From assembly GCA_964619265.1 (NCBI GenBank), contig CAZUCE010000037.1:1-43233 (forward strand): a stretch of 43,233 nt of DNA, read 5' to 3'. The notes under the pieces were generated by a model. It saw only the letters and a program-made list of their open reading frames with translations, ran no database searches and was not told the origin of the DNA. The stretch is from CAZUCE01 sp964619265 (GTDB lineage Bacteria > Planctomycetota > UBA1135 > GCA-002686595). The translations under genes were made by a program, and so were the position numbers. Shown piece by piece: positions 1 through 8,826 of the stretch. Every line of letters starts with the position of its first letter. The stretch's first letter is position 1.

Positions 1-80
1 GGGCCGGGGGGGCCGGCGGGTGCGACCGCACGAGGAATCGAGCGGCCTCGCACGCACGCCGGGGTTGAGGAGACGGCCGG

Positions 81-121
81 AGGACCCCTTCCGGCCTCCG
101 GGGGACCAAAAGAGGGGTCCT
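81..121. repeat. 9-bp inverted repeat
   Basis: AGGACCCCT (81-89) and AGGGGTCCT (113-121) are perfect reverse complements separated by 23 bases. No T-tract follows on either strand, so this is not a typical intrinsic terminator. It could be an operator or an RNA structure in the leader of the downstream lipoprotein gene. Confidence 0.4.
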
Positions 122-159
122 GCCGGGCGAAGTTGCGGTTACCGGTCGGCGGCACGAAG

Positions 160-225
160 ATTGAAGGGTCCTACTGGGTCCGCCCCTCAGGTCGGTCCCC
201 ACGATTCCTCTCCGGACCCTTCAAT
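160..225. repeat. 12-bp perfect inverted repeat
   Basis: ATTGAAGGGTCC (160-171) and GGACCCTTCAAT (214-225) are exact reverse complements with a 42-base spacer. The core GGGTCC/GGACC word recurs several times between positions 80 and 230. The arms are long for chance, but the wide loop makes a simple terminator unlikely. A protein-binding site or long-range leader structure is possible. Confidence 0.5.
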
Positions 226-411
226 ACCAGATCGCCGGAGGGCTTCTCTGCACGGCTTCGCGCCGGGCAGGCCCTTTCGAGCAATCCCGGAAGCCTCTTC
301 ATCGCGTTGGATTCCATCCCGCTTCGCGGGCTATTCTGGCGCCTTCCGTCTTCGCTTTCTCCAGCGGCCGTTCCCTAGACCCCGCGCAACGAACCAGCGA
401 GTTCATCGTTC

Positions 412-3400
412 ATGGCGACTTTTCAGCGCTCCCAGCAGCCTTCGAGATCCGTTCAGAGATCCGTTCAAGGGTCCAACGCATCAGCCCATCGGGAATTCCT
501 CTCCTGGGGGGTCTTCTCGGCGATTCCTCTGGCCTTTCTCGCCGGCTGTGGCGGTGGTGGCGGAGGCACCGCCTCCGGATTCGCCAATGCGATGGATCTG
601 GTCGAAGTGACCAATGGTTTTGGAACCTTGCTCCCGCACCGGACGTTCCTGCTCGGATCGGACGGGGAGCCGTCCACGCAGGTCGTCGCGTTGCGCAGTT
701 TCGATCAGCTGTACGACAACGTCACGTTCTCGAACCCGATCTTGCCGGTCCCGTCCTGGGACTCGGAGGCTCGGCTTCCCGACGGATCGTCTGGTAACCA
801 CTTCATCGCGGCGCGCTTTACAGCGCCGATCCTGGTGGAATCGGTCCTGACCAACCTCCCCGAGGCGTCGGTGACCAACAACCTGTCGGGAACGGTTTCG
901 GTGGTTGCCCTCGACCCGGCCACCGGCCAGTCGCAGACCGTGCGCGGCCGCGTGTTCATCGACGGATCGACCTTCGGCTCGATTGACCCCGAGACCAACC
1001 TGTTGGCCTTCGAGAGGTGGGTCGACCTGGCACCGGGCCTCAATGGAGACGACAAGCCGACGTCCGTGGTTCCGGAGGGGCTCGGCTTCCCTGGTACTCA
1101 GCAGGGCGTTGCATTCCCCGGTGCGGATGACCTGGTGGCTCCGAACGTCCTGGTCTTTGTGGTCGACGAGGACGACGATCTGTCGACCCACGAGACGTTC
1201 CCCGAGGGTCGCTCGATCCGGATGCGACTGACCACGGGCGTGATTTCGACCGCGGGCGACAGCCTCGTGGACGACGCACTCGCGAGCTCCACGGTCGGCT
1301 TGGACGAACTGTCCCCGGAGGTTGGCCTGCTGCCCTCCCAGCCGTCCACCCTGCCCGGCATCATCCCCGGCAACGGAGCGACCAACGTCGATCCCGCGAC
1401 CTCGATCCTGGTGCAGTTCTCCGAGCCCGTGCAGCCGACTTCCTTCGGTGCTCTCGCGGCGCCCGGTGCGCTTCCGCTGTCGAGTTCGGCTGTGCAGATC
1501 AGCTTCGGACCGCCGGAGTCGCTCACCGTTGCACCCTTCCTGGTGCGGCCTGCATCGATCTACGACTTCTCCGTGATGGAGCTGATTCCGACCCTTCCGT
1601 TCCCGGGTTCCGGCCCGGCGGAGGTGGCCTGTTCGGACTTCAGCTTGGTCAACGTCCAGGTTTCGCCCGCTCAGTTCGAAGATCTGCAGGGCAACGTCAA
1701 CAACAGCTCGAATTCGACGGCGTTCGAAACAGGACAGGGCGAACCGGTGACCAACGCTCCGGTGGCGCCCGACGTCATCGTGGTTGGTCGGGCTGGTAGC
1801 GAACCGAGTATCGGGGTGATCGACCTCAACGGATTCGGGGCTAGCACCGGAAACCCGACTTACGACCCTGCGAACCCTGTCATTGAAGAGAACTCGAACT
1901 TCCCGAACAACCCGAACGTGGCCAGCCAGGCCAGCGCGATGCGTCCGCCGCTCGCGCCCGGCACCTGCACCGTGAACGGTGGCTCGTCCGGTGTCTTCTC
2001 GCTGACCAAGAACAGCGCGCTCGATGACCGGCTGCTCACGTCGCCTGACATCCTGTCGATCGGCGACATGATGATCGGTCATCCCCTGGACCTCGCGCTG
2101 AACAACGGTCCGCCGCCGTTTGGCTGCCAGTCCGGAGCTTTCAACGTTTGCGCGACCAACGGTTTCAAGATTCCTTCTCCCACGCCCCTGGGGGGCAGCT
2201 CGAGCGTTGTGCAGCCCGCCCAGACGTTCCAGGTCGGCAGCACGCCGCCGGGTGCGGGAAACATCATCTCTTGGGCTCCCCACCCCAACCCGCCGCCGCT
2301 GGTCTTCCCTCCGCCGTGCTTCTCGCCGTACATCGGCGGCCAGGAACCGACGAGTGTGAGCATCAACATGGCGCTGAACGGTGGAAATCAGGCCGTCTCG
2401 GCTCAGAACCTGCTCTCGGCGAACGGCAATCCTTTCGGCAACCCGAATACCTTCCCGCCCCAGCCGCCTACCGGGCTCTTGGCGCTCGAACAGAACACGT
2501 ACTTCATCGGCCCGGTTTTTCCGCCGCCGTCCAGTACGACCGCCTGTCTGACCTACCAGATTCGCCAGCAGATCGGCCACTTCCTGTACGTGGTGGATCA
2601 AGTCAGCAACCAAATCGTCGTGGTCAACTCGAACACGTTCGAAGTGATCGACCGCGTTAGCGTTCCCGACCCGACCAGCTTGGCCATGTCGCCGACGCTG
2701 GACCTGTTGGCCGTGACCAGCCGCACCGGCGGTCAAGTGTTCTTTGTCGACATCGATCCGAACTCGCCGACCTTCCACGAGGTTGTGGAAACGACTCCCG
2801 TTGGTTTCGGTCCGTCCGGAATCGCCTGGCAGCCCGACAACGAAGATATCTTCGTCTGCAACGAAGCCGATAGCAGCGTCTCGGTAATCAGTGCCTTCGA
2901 CCTGACGGTCCGCAAGACACTGCTCTCTGATGTCAGCGCACCGTTCGAGGTCGCGGTCACCGAGCGTCAAACCGGATCCGGTCTATCGCGTCGCGTCTAC
3001 TACGCCTTCATTCTGAGCCGCAACGGTCGCGTCGCTTTCTTCGAAGCCGGTCCCGAAGGACCCGCCGGCCTCGGGGCGGACAACATCATCGGTCAGCCCC
3101 CGTTCACGTTCTCGGCTCCCCGGCAAATGCAGCGGGACCAAATCAACCTGAACGGTGGCGTCTGGATTGTTCACGAGAACCCGTTCAGCGCCTCGACGAA
3201 TACTCCGCTTGGCATCCAGGGCGGTGCCGTGACGAACCTGGTTATCCAGTCGACGAGCGGTGGGGGCCAGCAGGCCCCTTTCGGCGGCCCTCCTTCGATC
3301 GCGTACGTCTTCGACATCGCGGCCTCGATCGGGCCGGGGGTTTTGACCGGAGTCCCGGTTGATATTGCCTTCGACAACCTGACCAACCTCGGAGGTCTGA

Positions 3401-3666
3401 ACGGTCCGACCAACGCGGACTCGGGAACGGCATCGATTCCGGTGAACTCCAAGCACACGCTTCGAAACACGGGTGGCCTGCGGAACGTCAACAACCCGAG
3501 GCATATGTTCCTCGCGATTCCCAACTCGAATGAGGCCGGCGGTGTCGTGGACGTCATCGACCTGCAGGGCGGATTGACCCGTCTCGACACCAACATCTTC
3601 GAAGATGGCATTCAGTCGGTACCGGTCACCGGCGTTCGGGTCCTGACCGACTACTGGCGCCAGTAG
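412..3666 (+). CDS. Secreted lipoprotein with Ig-like and YVTN-type beta-propeller domains
   Basis: A predicted lipoprotein of 1084 residues. The N-terminus has a basic region, a hydrophobic segment and a lipobox L-A-G-C with the acylated Cys at residue 46, followed at once by a poly-Gly linker. Residues about 303-430 resemble a bacterial Ig-like (Big_5) domain: a segment containing NGATNVDPATSILVQFSEPV is typical. Residues about 720-890 contain YVTN-like beta-propeller blades (FLYVVDQVSNQIVVVNS and similar units repeated). It is expected to be anchored to a membrane and exposed to the periplasm or outside. The start ATG at 412 is chosen because it gives a signal peptide; the basic N-region is long, so a later start cannot be excluded. 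A strong terminator follows the gene. The ligand or partner is unknown. Confidence 0.85.
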   Translation: MATFQRSQQPSRSVQRSVQGSNASAHREFLSWGVFSAIPLAFLAGCGGGGGGTASGFANAMDLVEVTNGFGTLLPHRTFLLGSDGEPSTQVVALRSFDQLYDNVTFSNPILPVPSWDSEARLPDGSSGNHFIAARFTAPILVESVLTNLPEASVTNNLSGTVSVVALDPATGQSQTVRGRVFIDGSTFGSIDPETNLLAFERWVDLAPGLNGDDKPTSVVPEGLGFPGTQQGVAFPGADDLVAPNVLVFVVDEDDDLSTHETFPEGRSIRMRLTTGVISTAGDSLVDDALASSTVGLDELSPEVGLLPSQPSTLPGIIPGNGATNVDPATSILVQFSEPVQPTSFGALAAPGALPLSSSAVQISFGPPESLTVAPFLVRPASIYDFSVMELIPTLPFPGSGPAEVACSDFSLVNVQVSPAQFEDLQGNVNNSSNSTAFETGQGEPVTNAPVAPDVIVVGRAGSEPSIGVIDLNGFGASTGNPTYDPANPVIEENSNFPNNPNVASQASAMRPPLAPGTCTVNGGSSGVFSLTKNSALDDRLLTSPDILSIGDMMIGHPLDLALNNGPPPFGCQSGAFNVCATNGFKIPSPTPLGGSSSVVQPAQTFQVGSTPPGAGNIISWAPHPNPPPLVFPPPCFSPYIGGQEPTSVSINMALNGGNQAVSAQNLLSANGNPFGNPNTFPPQPPTGLLALEQNTYFIGPVFPPPSSTTACLTYQIRQQIGHFLYVVDQVSNQIVVVNSNTFEVIDRVSVPDPTSLAMSPTLDLLAVTSRTGGQVFFVDIDPNSPTFHEVVETTPVGFGPSGIAWQPDNEDIFVCNEADSSVSVISAFDLTVRKTLLSDVSAPFEVAVTERQTGSGLSRRVYYAFILSRNGRVAFFEAGPEGPAGLGADNIIGQPPFTFSAPRQMQRDQINLNGGVWIVHENPFSASTNTPLGIQGGAVTNLVIQSTSGGGQQAPFGGPPSIAYVFDIAASIGPGVLTGVPVDIAFDNLTNLGGLNGPTNADSGTASIPVNSKHTLRNTGGLRNVNNPRHMFLAIPNSNEAGGVVDVIDLQGGLTRLDTNIFEDGIQSVPVTGVRVLTDYWRQ

Positions 3667-3717
3667 GCCTTGCGGGCCCGGCTCCTCGGACGATTCAGGT
3701 TCGGGGAGCCCAGCAGG

Positions 3718-3757
3718 GAGCGGGGCGTGCGAATGCACGCCCCGCTCGCTTTTGTTT
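3718..3757 (+). terminator. Intrinsic terminator after the beta-propeller lipoprotein
   Basis: A 13-bp perfect stem GAGCGGGGCGTGC (3718-3730) / GCACGCCCCGCTC (3735-3747) closes on a GAAT loop and is followed by GCTTTTGTTT. This is a strong rho-independent terminator about 50 bases after the stop codon at 3666. It separates the lipoprotein from the menaquinone gene. Confidence 0.9.
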
Positions 3758-3916
3758 CGGGCTCGGGGTCGACTGGACTGCAGGAATTCCAAAACCTGCA
3801 AGCGGACCTCGACTTCCCCACCGGCTGCCCGTGGACTAGGGTCCCCGAGTGGTGTTCCGGTCCGCCCGCGTTCGGTTTCGCTGGGCCGGCGCGCAAGGGG
3901 CACCTTACCCATCCCC

Positions 3917-4657
3917 ATGCCTGATCCCGAGAAGGTTCGATCCATGTTCGGGCGCATCGCGCCGACCTACGATCTGCTGAATCGGTGCCTGACCCTGGGG
4001 CTCGATCGACGCTGGCGACGCAAGTTGGCCGCCCGGGCTCGAACAGCAACCGGTGGGAGTGGGCTGGCGCTGGATCTGTGCTGCGGGACCGGCGATGTGA
4101 CCTTTGAGCTCGAAAACCAGGGACTGGCGTCGGTCGGGATCGACTTCACTCCGGAGTTGCTCGAGTGCGCTCGCCTCAAGGGCGAGAAGCGCGGGCAGCC
4201 GCTGAAGCTACTGCGGGCGGATGCTCTGGCGCTGCCTTCCCCGGCGGCCAGGGCCTCTGCGGTGACCATCGCTTTTGGCCTGCGGAATCTGGCGGATCGC
4301 CGGGCAGGCCTGCGGGAGATGCGACGCGTCCTCGAACCAGGAGGAAGCGTGCTGGTCCTTGAGTTGAGCACGCCGCGCGGACTGTTGGGATGGGTGTACG
4401 GGCTCTACTTCGGAAGAGTCCTACCGGTGCTGGGCAGACTCGTTTCGAAGGACCCGTCCGCTTACCTCTACCTGCGCGACACCGTGCTTGCCTGGCCGCG
4501 ACCGGAGCAGCTTTTGGCCGAGCTGCACGAAGAAGGCTACGAAGACGGTGGCTTCGATCGGATGGCTTTTGGAGTCGTCGCGCTCCATTGGGCGCGCGTT
4601 CCACGGGGCAGCCAGGTTTCCGAAGATCGCTCCGGCGAAAGGGAGTCCAACCTGTGA
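3917..4657 (+). CDS. ubiE: Demethylmenaquinone methyltransferase (MenG/UbiE)
   Basis: A SAM-dependent C-methyltransferase that performs the last ring methylation in menaquinone (or ubiquinone) synthesis. The protein is 246 residues, normal for the family. The start ATG at 3917 gives MPDPEKVRSMFGRIAPTYDL, matching the conserved UbiE N-terminus (V-x-x-M-F-x-x-I-A-x-x-Y-D-x-x-N). The SAM-binding motif I is LDLCCGTGDV, and the IAFGLRNLADR segment matches the conserved FGLRN signature. The open frame extends upstream to 3752, but that part overlaps the terminator and is not family-like. The stop overlaps the GTG start of the next gene in GTGA (4654-4657), which suggests translational coupling. Whether the substrate is demethylmenaquinone or a ubiquinone precursor cannot be decided from this window. 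Confidence 0.93.
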   Translation: MPDPEKVRSMFGRIAPTYDLLNRCLTLGLDRRWRRKLAARARTATGGSGLALDLCCGTGDVTFELENQGLASVGIDFTPELLECARLKGEKRGQPLKLLRADALALPSPAARASAVTIAFGLRNLADRRAGLREMRRVLEPGGSVLVLELSTPRGLLGWVYGLYFGRVLPVLGRLVSKDPSAYLYLRDTVLAWPRPEQLLAELHEEGYEDGGFDRMAFGVVALHWARVPRGSQVSEDRSGERESNL

Positions 4658-5502
4658 GCTGGGAAGAAGAGGAAGAGTGGGAAGACGAGGAGTGGGAAGA
4701 GGAGAGCGACGAGTCTGGCGACTCGGGCGCGGCGCCCTACGCCGGACTGGCTGGTCGGCCGCTCGCGATCGGAGCGCTCAGCGTGGTTCCATTGCTAGTG
4801 GCCTACGAGGCGAGTCTCGGAACGGCGGTCGAGTACCGCCGCAACACCGCGGAGATGCTGCTCGGCATGGCCTTGCGGCCGCTGGGCGATTTCGAAGCCC
4901 ATGGCCGATGGGTGTTGATCGGACTGGTTGCGGTGGTCGCGTTGCTTGGCCTGCGTGGCGGCTTGCGACGCTGCGCCACGGGATGGGCTCGAATCCCCCT
5001 GGAGGGCGCACTCGCAGCCGTGGTTTTGGGGCCGCTGTTGCTGTTGCTCCAAAACGGTCTAGGCGGAGGCTCGGGAGCTTGGTTCCTGCCCGACGCTGCG
5101 CCCGAACGTGTGCCGAGCCTGGCGCGAATCGGATTCGTCGCTGGGGGCGCTGGGTACGAGGAGATCGTGTTCCGGCTCGGCATTTACACAGCGTGTTACT
5201 TCCTCGCGCGGGCGGTGGCGGAGTTTTTCGGGGCTCCGCGGATTGCCCAGCGGCTGTTTGCCGATGTAGCTGCCCTGGGAGTCTCCTCGGGCTTGTTTGC
5301 GCTGGCTCACTTCGAAGGGGTGGCCGACGTCCTGGGCTATCAGGGAGCGCCCTTCGAGCGTTCGCTGTTTCTGTGGTATCTGGGTTCTGGGGCGATCCTG
5401 GCGCTGCTGTTCCGGCTGCGGGGGATCGGTGTGGCCGCCTGGGCCCACGCGCTGTTCAATGCCGCCATTGTTTTGGGGGCCGGGCCAGGTGTGTTTCGGT
5501 GA
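4654..5502 (+). CDS. CPBP-family intramembrane glutamic protease with acidic N-terminus
   Basis: A polytopic membrane protein of 282 residues of the CAAX-protease/bacteriocin-processing (CPBP, Abi) family. The signature residues are present: EEIVFR (169-174, the EExxxR motif), a His in FALAHF (219), and His265/Asn269 in AWAHALFNA. Several hydrophobic segments lie at about 38-55, 88-102, 118-135, 160-190, 205-220 and 240-280. The first 25 residues are almost entirely Glu, Asp, Trp and Ser, an unusual cytosolic acidic head. The GTG at 4654 is chosen because it follows GGGAG and overlaps the upstream stop; the longer open frame from 4390 is out-of-frame ubiE sequence. Such proteases process peptides or prenylated proteins; the substrate here is unknown. 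Confidence 0.85.
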   Translation: MSWEEEEEWEDEEWEEESDESGDSGAAPYAGLAGRPLAIGALSVVPLLVAYEASLGTAVEYRRNTAEMLLGMALRPLGDFEAHGRWVLIGLVAVVALLGLRGGLRRCATGWARIPLEGALAAVVLGPLLLLLQNGLGGGSGAWFLPDAAPERVPSLARIGFVAGGAGYEEIVFRLGIYTACYFLARAVAEFFGAPRIAQRLFADVAALGVSSGLFALAHFEGVADVLGYQGAPFERSLFLWYLGSGAILALLFRLRGIGVAAWAHALFNAAIVLGAGPGVFR

Positions 5503-5580
5503 GACGGCTCGACCCAAAGGCGCCGGGACTGGACAATGGGGCGATGGCCTCGAACCGCCCCTTGAATCCGCTTGGTCTGA

Positions 5581-5601
5581 CCTTGCGCCGGGCGCGCAAG
5601 G
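5581..5601. repeat. Hairpin upstream of holA
   Basis: CCTTGCGC (5581-5588) and GCGCAAGG (5594-5601) form an 8-bp perfect stem with a five-base loop, ending 24 bases before the holA start. No T-tract follows on the plus strand. The second arm runs into the purine-rich GGAAGGAG sequence. It could shape the holA leader; no function is established. Confidence 0.4.
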
Positions 5602-5625
5602 AAGGAGCCAGGGCCGAGCGAAGCC

Positions 5626-6819
5626 ATGGCCGGTAAGCCTCGCGAGTCTCCGCCTTGGACGCAGCTCGAGGCTTTGGAACGCAGGGCTGCTGCGAAGGAC
5701 GACTGGCCGCGCCTTTGGTTGATTCGTGGAGACGAGCCGTTCTTTGCCCGCCGGGCCTTCGAGGCGCTTTCGAGCGGAGCGAACCGTCGCGGGGCGGAAC
5801 TGTGTGTCCACGACGGCAGCGATCCCGACTTTCAGCTCGCTACCTTGCTGGGGGACTTGGCCACGCCTTCCATGTTTGTGGATCGGCAGTGTTTCGTTTT
5901 GCGCGGCGTGGACACGGCCTTGCGCAAGGCTGGTAAGAAGGTCCCGCCGCTGCTCGCGGCCCTCGAGTCTTTTTTGGAGCGCGACGATCCGGACCGTTCG
6001 GTGTGTGTGTTCGCGACGACAATGCGCGCGGATCACGTGCTTGCCAAGCGTGCCGGTCAGCTGGGCAGTCCCGTGTTGAATAGTCGCAAGCTGTGGGACA
6101 GTCCGCCGCCCTGGCGGCCCGACCCGATGGCGGCTGAGTTGGTCCAGTGGCTTTTGCTCCACGCCAAGCGTCGCAAGGTTCCGTTGGGGCCGGCCGAAGC
6201 GCTCGAACTCACGCGCCGGGTGGGCAACGACCCCAGCGGACTGGACGAGGAGTTGTCGATTCAGGCACGTGGGGTGGCACGCGAAGAGCCTGGCAAGCAG
6301 CCCGCCTTTCGGGCCGCCGGCTCCCCATTCTCGGTGGCCGACGCGTTGCTCGGCGGCTCGACCGCCGCGGCGCTGGCCGGCATCGAAGGGCTCTATCGCG
6401 GCGGGATGGCCGGTCGCGACGGCGAGCGGGTGATCGACCCCGGTGCGATCGGCGCCCTGTTGATTCGGGCCACCGCCGGGGGGGTGCGCACCACGCTCAA
6501 CGCGGCGAGCGCCATGGCGAACGGGGCCAGTGCGGATGAAGCCGCGGCGCTGGCCGGAGCCAAGGCGCCGCGCGCCAAGCAAAGCCTCCAGGAGCGTCTG
6601 CGAGCGACTCCTGACCCGCAGGTGTGGTGCCGTCGTTTGGAGCAGGTGGCCGGCCTTGAGCGGCGCCTGAAGGGAGCGGGAGGGCTGACTGCTGGAGACT
6701 GGAGCCAGCTGGCGCTTTCCTGGGCCGTTGCGGCCCGCCGAGCGAGCTCAGGCGCCCGGAACGGGCGACCCGGCGCGGGAGCGCGCGGCGGACGCGCATC
6801 CGGCTCCACCCGTCGCTAA
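5626..6819 (+). CDS. holA: DNA polymerase III subunit delta (clamp-loader wrench)
   Basis: The delta subunit opens the beta sliding clamp within the DNA polymerase III clamp loader. The 397-residue protein shows the HolA pattern: an N-terminal region with WPRLWLIRGDEPFFARRAFE, resembling the usual Y-L-x-G-x-E-x-x-L start. It is followed by a segment that reads like the RecA-like fold (FVDRQCFVLRG, then DRSVCVFATT) and an alpha-helical lid/collar region to the C-terminus. The C-terminal 30 residues are Arg/Gly-rich and probably disordered. The ATG at 5626 is the only good start before the conserved part; GGAAGGAG lies about 20 bases upstream, rather far for a ribosome site. The gene follows the protease gene after 123 bases and precedes mutL, so DNA replication and repair functions are grouped here. 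HolA sequences diverge widely, so the call rests on the overall pattern. Confidence 0.8.
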   Translation: MAGKPRESPPWTQLEALERRAAAKDDWPRLWLIRGDEPFFARRAFEALSSGANRRGAELCVHDGSDPDFQLATLLGDLATPSMFVDRQCFVLRGVDTALRKAGKKVPPLLAALESFLERDDPDRSVCVFATTMRADHVLAKRAGQLGSPVLNSRKLWDSPPPWRPDPMAAELVQWLLLHAKRRKVPLGPAEALELTRRVGNDPSGLDEELSIQARGVAREEPGKQPAFRAAGSPFSVADALLGGSTAAALAGIEGLYRGGMAGRDGERVIDPGAIGALLIRATAGGVRTTLNAASAMANGASADEAAALAGAKAPRAKQSLQERLRATPDPQVWCRRLEQVAGLERRLKGAGGLTAGDWSQLALSWAVAARRASSGARNGRPGAGARGGRASGSTRR

Positions 6820-6885
6820 CCTCGGGCGCAGCCCGCCTGGGTCCACTCCCGGGCGTCGCCTATCCCCAAGAACCGGGCCCCGAAC

Positions 6886-8814
6886 ATGGAATCTCTGACG
6901 CGCATTCGCGAACTGCCCGAAGTCCTCCGCAACCAGATCGCCGCCGGCGAGGTGGTGGAGCGTCCCGCCTCGGTGGTCAAAGAGCTGGTCGAGAACGCCC
7001 TGGACGCCGGAGCGCGCGAAATCCGGGTGGACTTGGAGGAGGGCGGTGCAAAACTGGTGCGCATCACCGACGACGGGTCGGGGATGGGTTCGGTCGATCT
7101 TGAGCTGGCGTTCGCGCCGCATGCGACCAGCAAGCTGCACGACCTAGCGGACCTGGATCACATCTCTTCGCTCGGGTTTCGGGGTGAGGCGCTGGCCTCG
7201 ATCGGTTCGGTCGCGCGCTGCCGTTTGCTGTCTCGGCCGGAAGGTGACGCGACCGGCTTTTGTGTGCACAACGAAGGCGGAGTCGTCTCAGGTGTGGAGG
7301 AAGCTGGCGCCCGGCGCGGCACGGTGATCGAGGTTCGGGATCTGTTTTACAACACGCCCGCGCGGCGTCGTTTCCTGCGCGCGCCGCGCACCGAGTTGAG
7401 CCGAATCCTCGACGTCTTGCAGCGACTCGCGCTTGCCCAGCCGGAGGTCGGTTTCACCGCGACCCACGACGGCAAGCGCGTGCTGGAGATCGATGCGGCC
7501 ATGGACCTTCGCGGGCGCGTTCGCCGCCTGTTCGGCGCGGAGTTGGCCGAAGCCTTGGTGCCCTTCGATTCGACGGAAGCCGCGCGTCGCGGAACGCCGC
7601 CGCCTTCGGGCGCACAGTTGCGCGGCCTGGTCGCACCGCCGCGATTTTCCAGGCGCGACACCTCACGCCAGATGTGGTTCTTGAATGGGCGCCCGCTCAA
7701 AGATCGCGTGCTCTCACGTGTGCTGAAGGAGGGCTACCGCGGGTTCCTCGAGGACGGGCGACAGCCCACGGCGTTCCTGCAGCTGTCCCTCGATCCAGCA
7801 GCGGTGGACGTGAACGTGCATCCGACCAAGTCCGAAGTCCGGTTCCGCGATGAGCGGCCGCTGTTCGGCTACTTGGTTTCGGTTCTGCGTGAAGCTGTGG
7901 CGCGCACCGACATTGCAACCCCCGGAGATCGGCTGCTCGACAGCGCCGCCCGCCGCGGCGCCTGGGCCCCACGCAAGGATGCGCCCGGCCAGAGTTGGTT
8001 GCCGGCGAGCGGGACGGACCGGGCAGAGACCTCCACCGGTTCCGGTCCGGCCAGATTCGCAGATCCTGCGGGGACCCCCGGATCAACCGGTCAAGTGTCC
8101 GAGCCCGGCGGAGCGACCTACGAGCTTCCGCGGCCGACGACCGGAAATGCGCCGCTCCCGGTCGGGTCCGAGCACGGTGGTCAACCGGGTTGGAGCGACG
8201 CGCAAGCGCCGGGCTCGGAGGCCTGGGCCGCGACCGACGATTTGCGCGGGCCGTTCCTTCAGATCGACAAGACCTACCTGGTTCGCGCCCTGCCCGATGG
8301 CTTCGAGGTGATCGATCAGCACGCACTCCACGAGCGCCTGACGTTCGAGGCCCTGCGCGTTGAGTTGCGCGAAGGACGCGTCGAGGTCCAGCGCATGCTG
8401 GTGCCCGAGCTGGTCGAGGTCTCGCGAGCCGAAGTGAAGTTGTGCGAGCAAAACGCACCAGGACTCGCGCGGCTTGGGATCGAGATCGAGCCCTTTGGAC
8501 CGACGACGATCGCCGTTCAAGGGTTGCCGGCTCAGCTGCGCCGGCCGAACGCTGAAGGAGTCCTGCGCGACGTTCTGGAAGTGTTGTCCGCGACCGGAAC
8601 GCTCCCCGATGCAGAAGATGTCCTCGAGGACGTCTTGCATCGCACAGCTTGCCGTTCGTCGATCATGGCGGGGGACGAACTGACCGAGGACGCCATCCGT
8701 GCGCTGCTGGTTCGCGGACGCGAATTGGAGAGCGACCAAACGTGCCCTCATGCTCGGCCAACGCGGGTGCGGTTCCGGCTCGATGATCTCGAGAAGGCGT
8801 TTCACCGGCGCTGA
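6886..8814 (+). CDS. mutL: DNA mismatch repair endonuclease MutL
   Basis: MutL couples mismatch recognition by MutS to strand nicking and excision. The protein has 642 residues. The N-terminal GHKL ATPase is complete: IAAGEVVERPASVVKELVENALDAG, DDGSGM, ATSKL and GFRGEAL. A proline/glycine-rich linker spans about 360-455. The C-terminal dimerisation domain carries the nuclease motif DQHALHERLTFE (477-488), plus variants of the other metal-site motifs: TACRSSIMAG near 585-595 and CPHARPT at 620-626. This is the endonuclease type found in bacteria without MutH. The ATG at 6886 begins the canonical family start MESLTRIRELPE. MutS is not in this window. The gene ends 12 bases from a convergent gene. 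Confidence 0.96.
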   Translation: MESLTRIRELPEVLRNQIAAGEVVERPASVVKELVENALDAGAREIRVDLEEGGAKLVRITDDGSGMGSVDLELAFAPHATSKLHDLADLDHISSLGFRGEALASIGSVARCRLLSRPEGDATGFCVHNEGGVVSGVEEAGARRGTVIEVRDLFYNTPARRRFLRAPRTELSRILDVLQRLALAQPEVGFTATHDGKRVLEIDAAMDLRGRVRRLFGAELAEALVPFDSTEAARRGTPPPSGAQLRGLVAPPRFSRRDTSRQMWFLNGRPLKDRVLSRVLKEGYRGFLEDGRQPTAFLQLSLDPAAVDVNVHPTKSEVRFRDERPLFGYLVSVLREAVARTDIATPGDRLLDSAARRGAWAPRKDAPGQSWLPASGTDRAETSTGSGPARFADPAGTPGSTGQVSEPGGATYELPRPTTGNAPLPVGSEHGGQPGWSDAQAPGSEAWAATDDLRGPFLQIDKTYLVRALPDGFEVIDQHALHERLTFEALRVELREGRVEVQRMLVPELVEVSRAEVKLCEQNAPGLARLGIEIEPFGPTTIAVQGLPAQLRRPNAEGVLRDVLEVLSATGTLPDAEDVLEDVLHRTACRSSIMAGDELTEDAIRALLVRGRELESDQTCPHARPTRVRFRLDDLEKAFHRR

Positions 8815-8826
8815 CCGCCGCCGGGG

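Larger units (their letters stand above)
1..411. other. Left-edge non-coding stretch with inverted repeats
   Basis: I see no convincing gene here. Open frames exist, but their translations are Arg/Pro/Ser-rich and show no recognisable motif, as expected by chance in GC-rich DNA. The stretch holds two perfect inverted repeats (81-89/113-121 and 160-171/214-225) and a short tandem repeat just downstream, around 445-468, already inside the next gene. It probably contains the leader and promoter of the lipoprotein gene at 412, but no clear -35/-10 pair was found. Confidence 0.5.

Noticed and set aside
20..610. Open frame at the left edge overlapping the lipoprotein start
   Set aside because: The translation is Pro/Arg/Ser-rich with no motif. 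It overlaps a convincing signal peptide in another frame.
481..2970. 829-residue open frame antisense to the first lipoprotein
   Set aside because: The plus frame has a signal peptide, lipobox and known domains. The antisense translation is Arg/Asp/Gly/Val-rich with no motif, a usual result of G/C third-position bias.
5544..5636. 30-residue basic mini-ORF between the protease gene and holA
   Set aside because: It has an ATG but no ribosome site and no recognisable family, and it overlaps the holA start. The basic composition is expected by chance in this GC-rich DNA. It cannot be excluded without expression data.
8805..8824. Terminator between mutL and the convergent gene
   Set aside because: Only a 6-bp GC stem with an 8-base loop and no T-tract on either strand; too weak to call.
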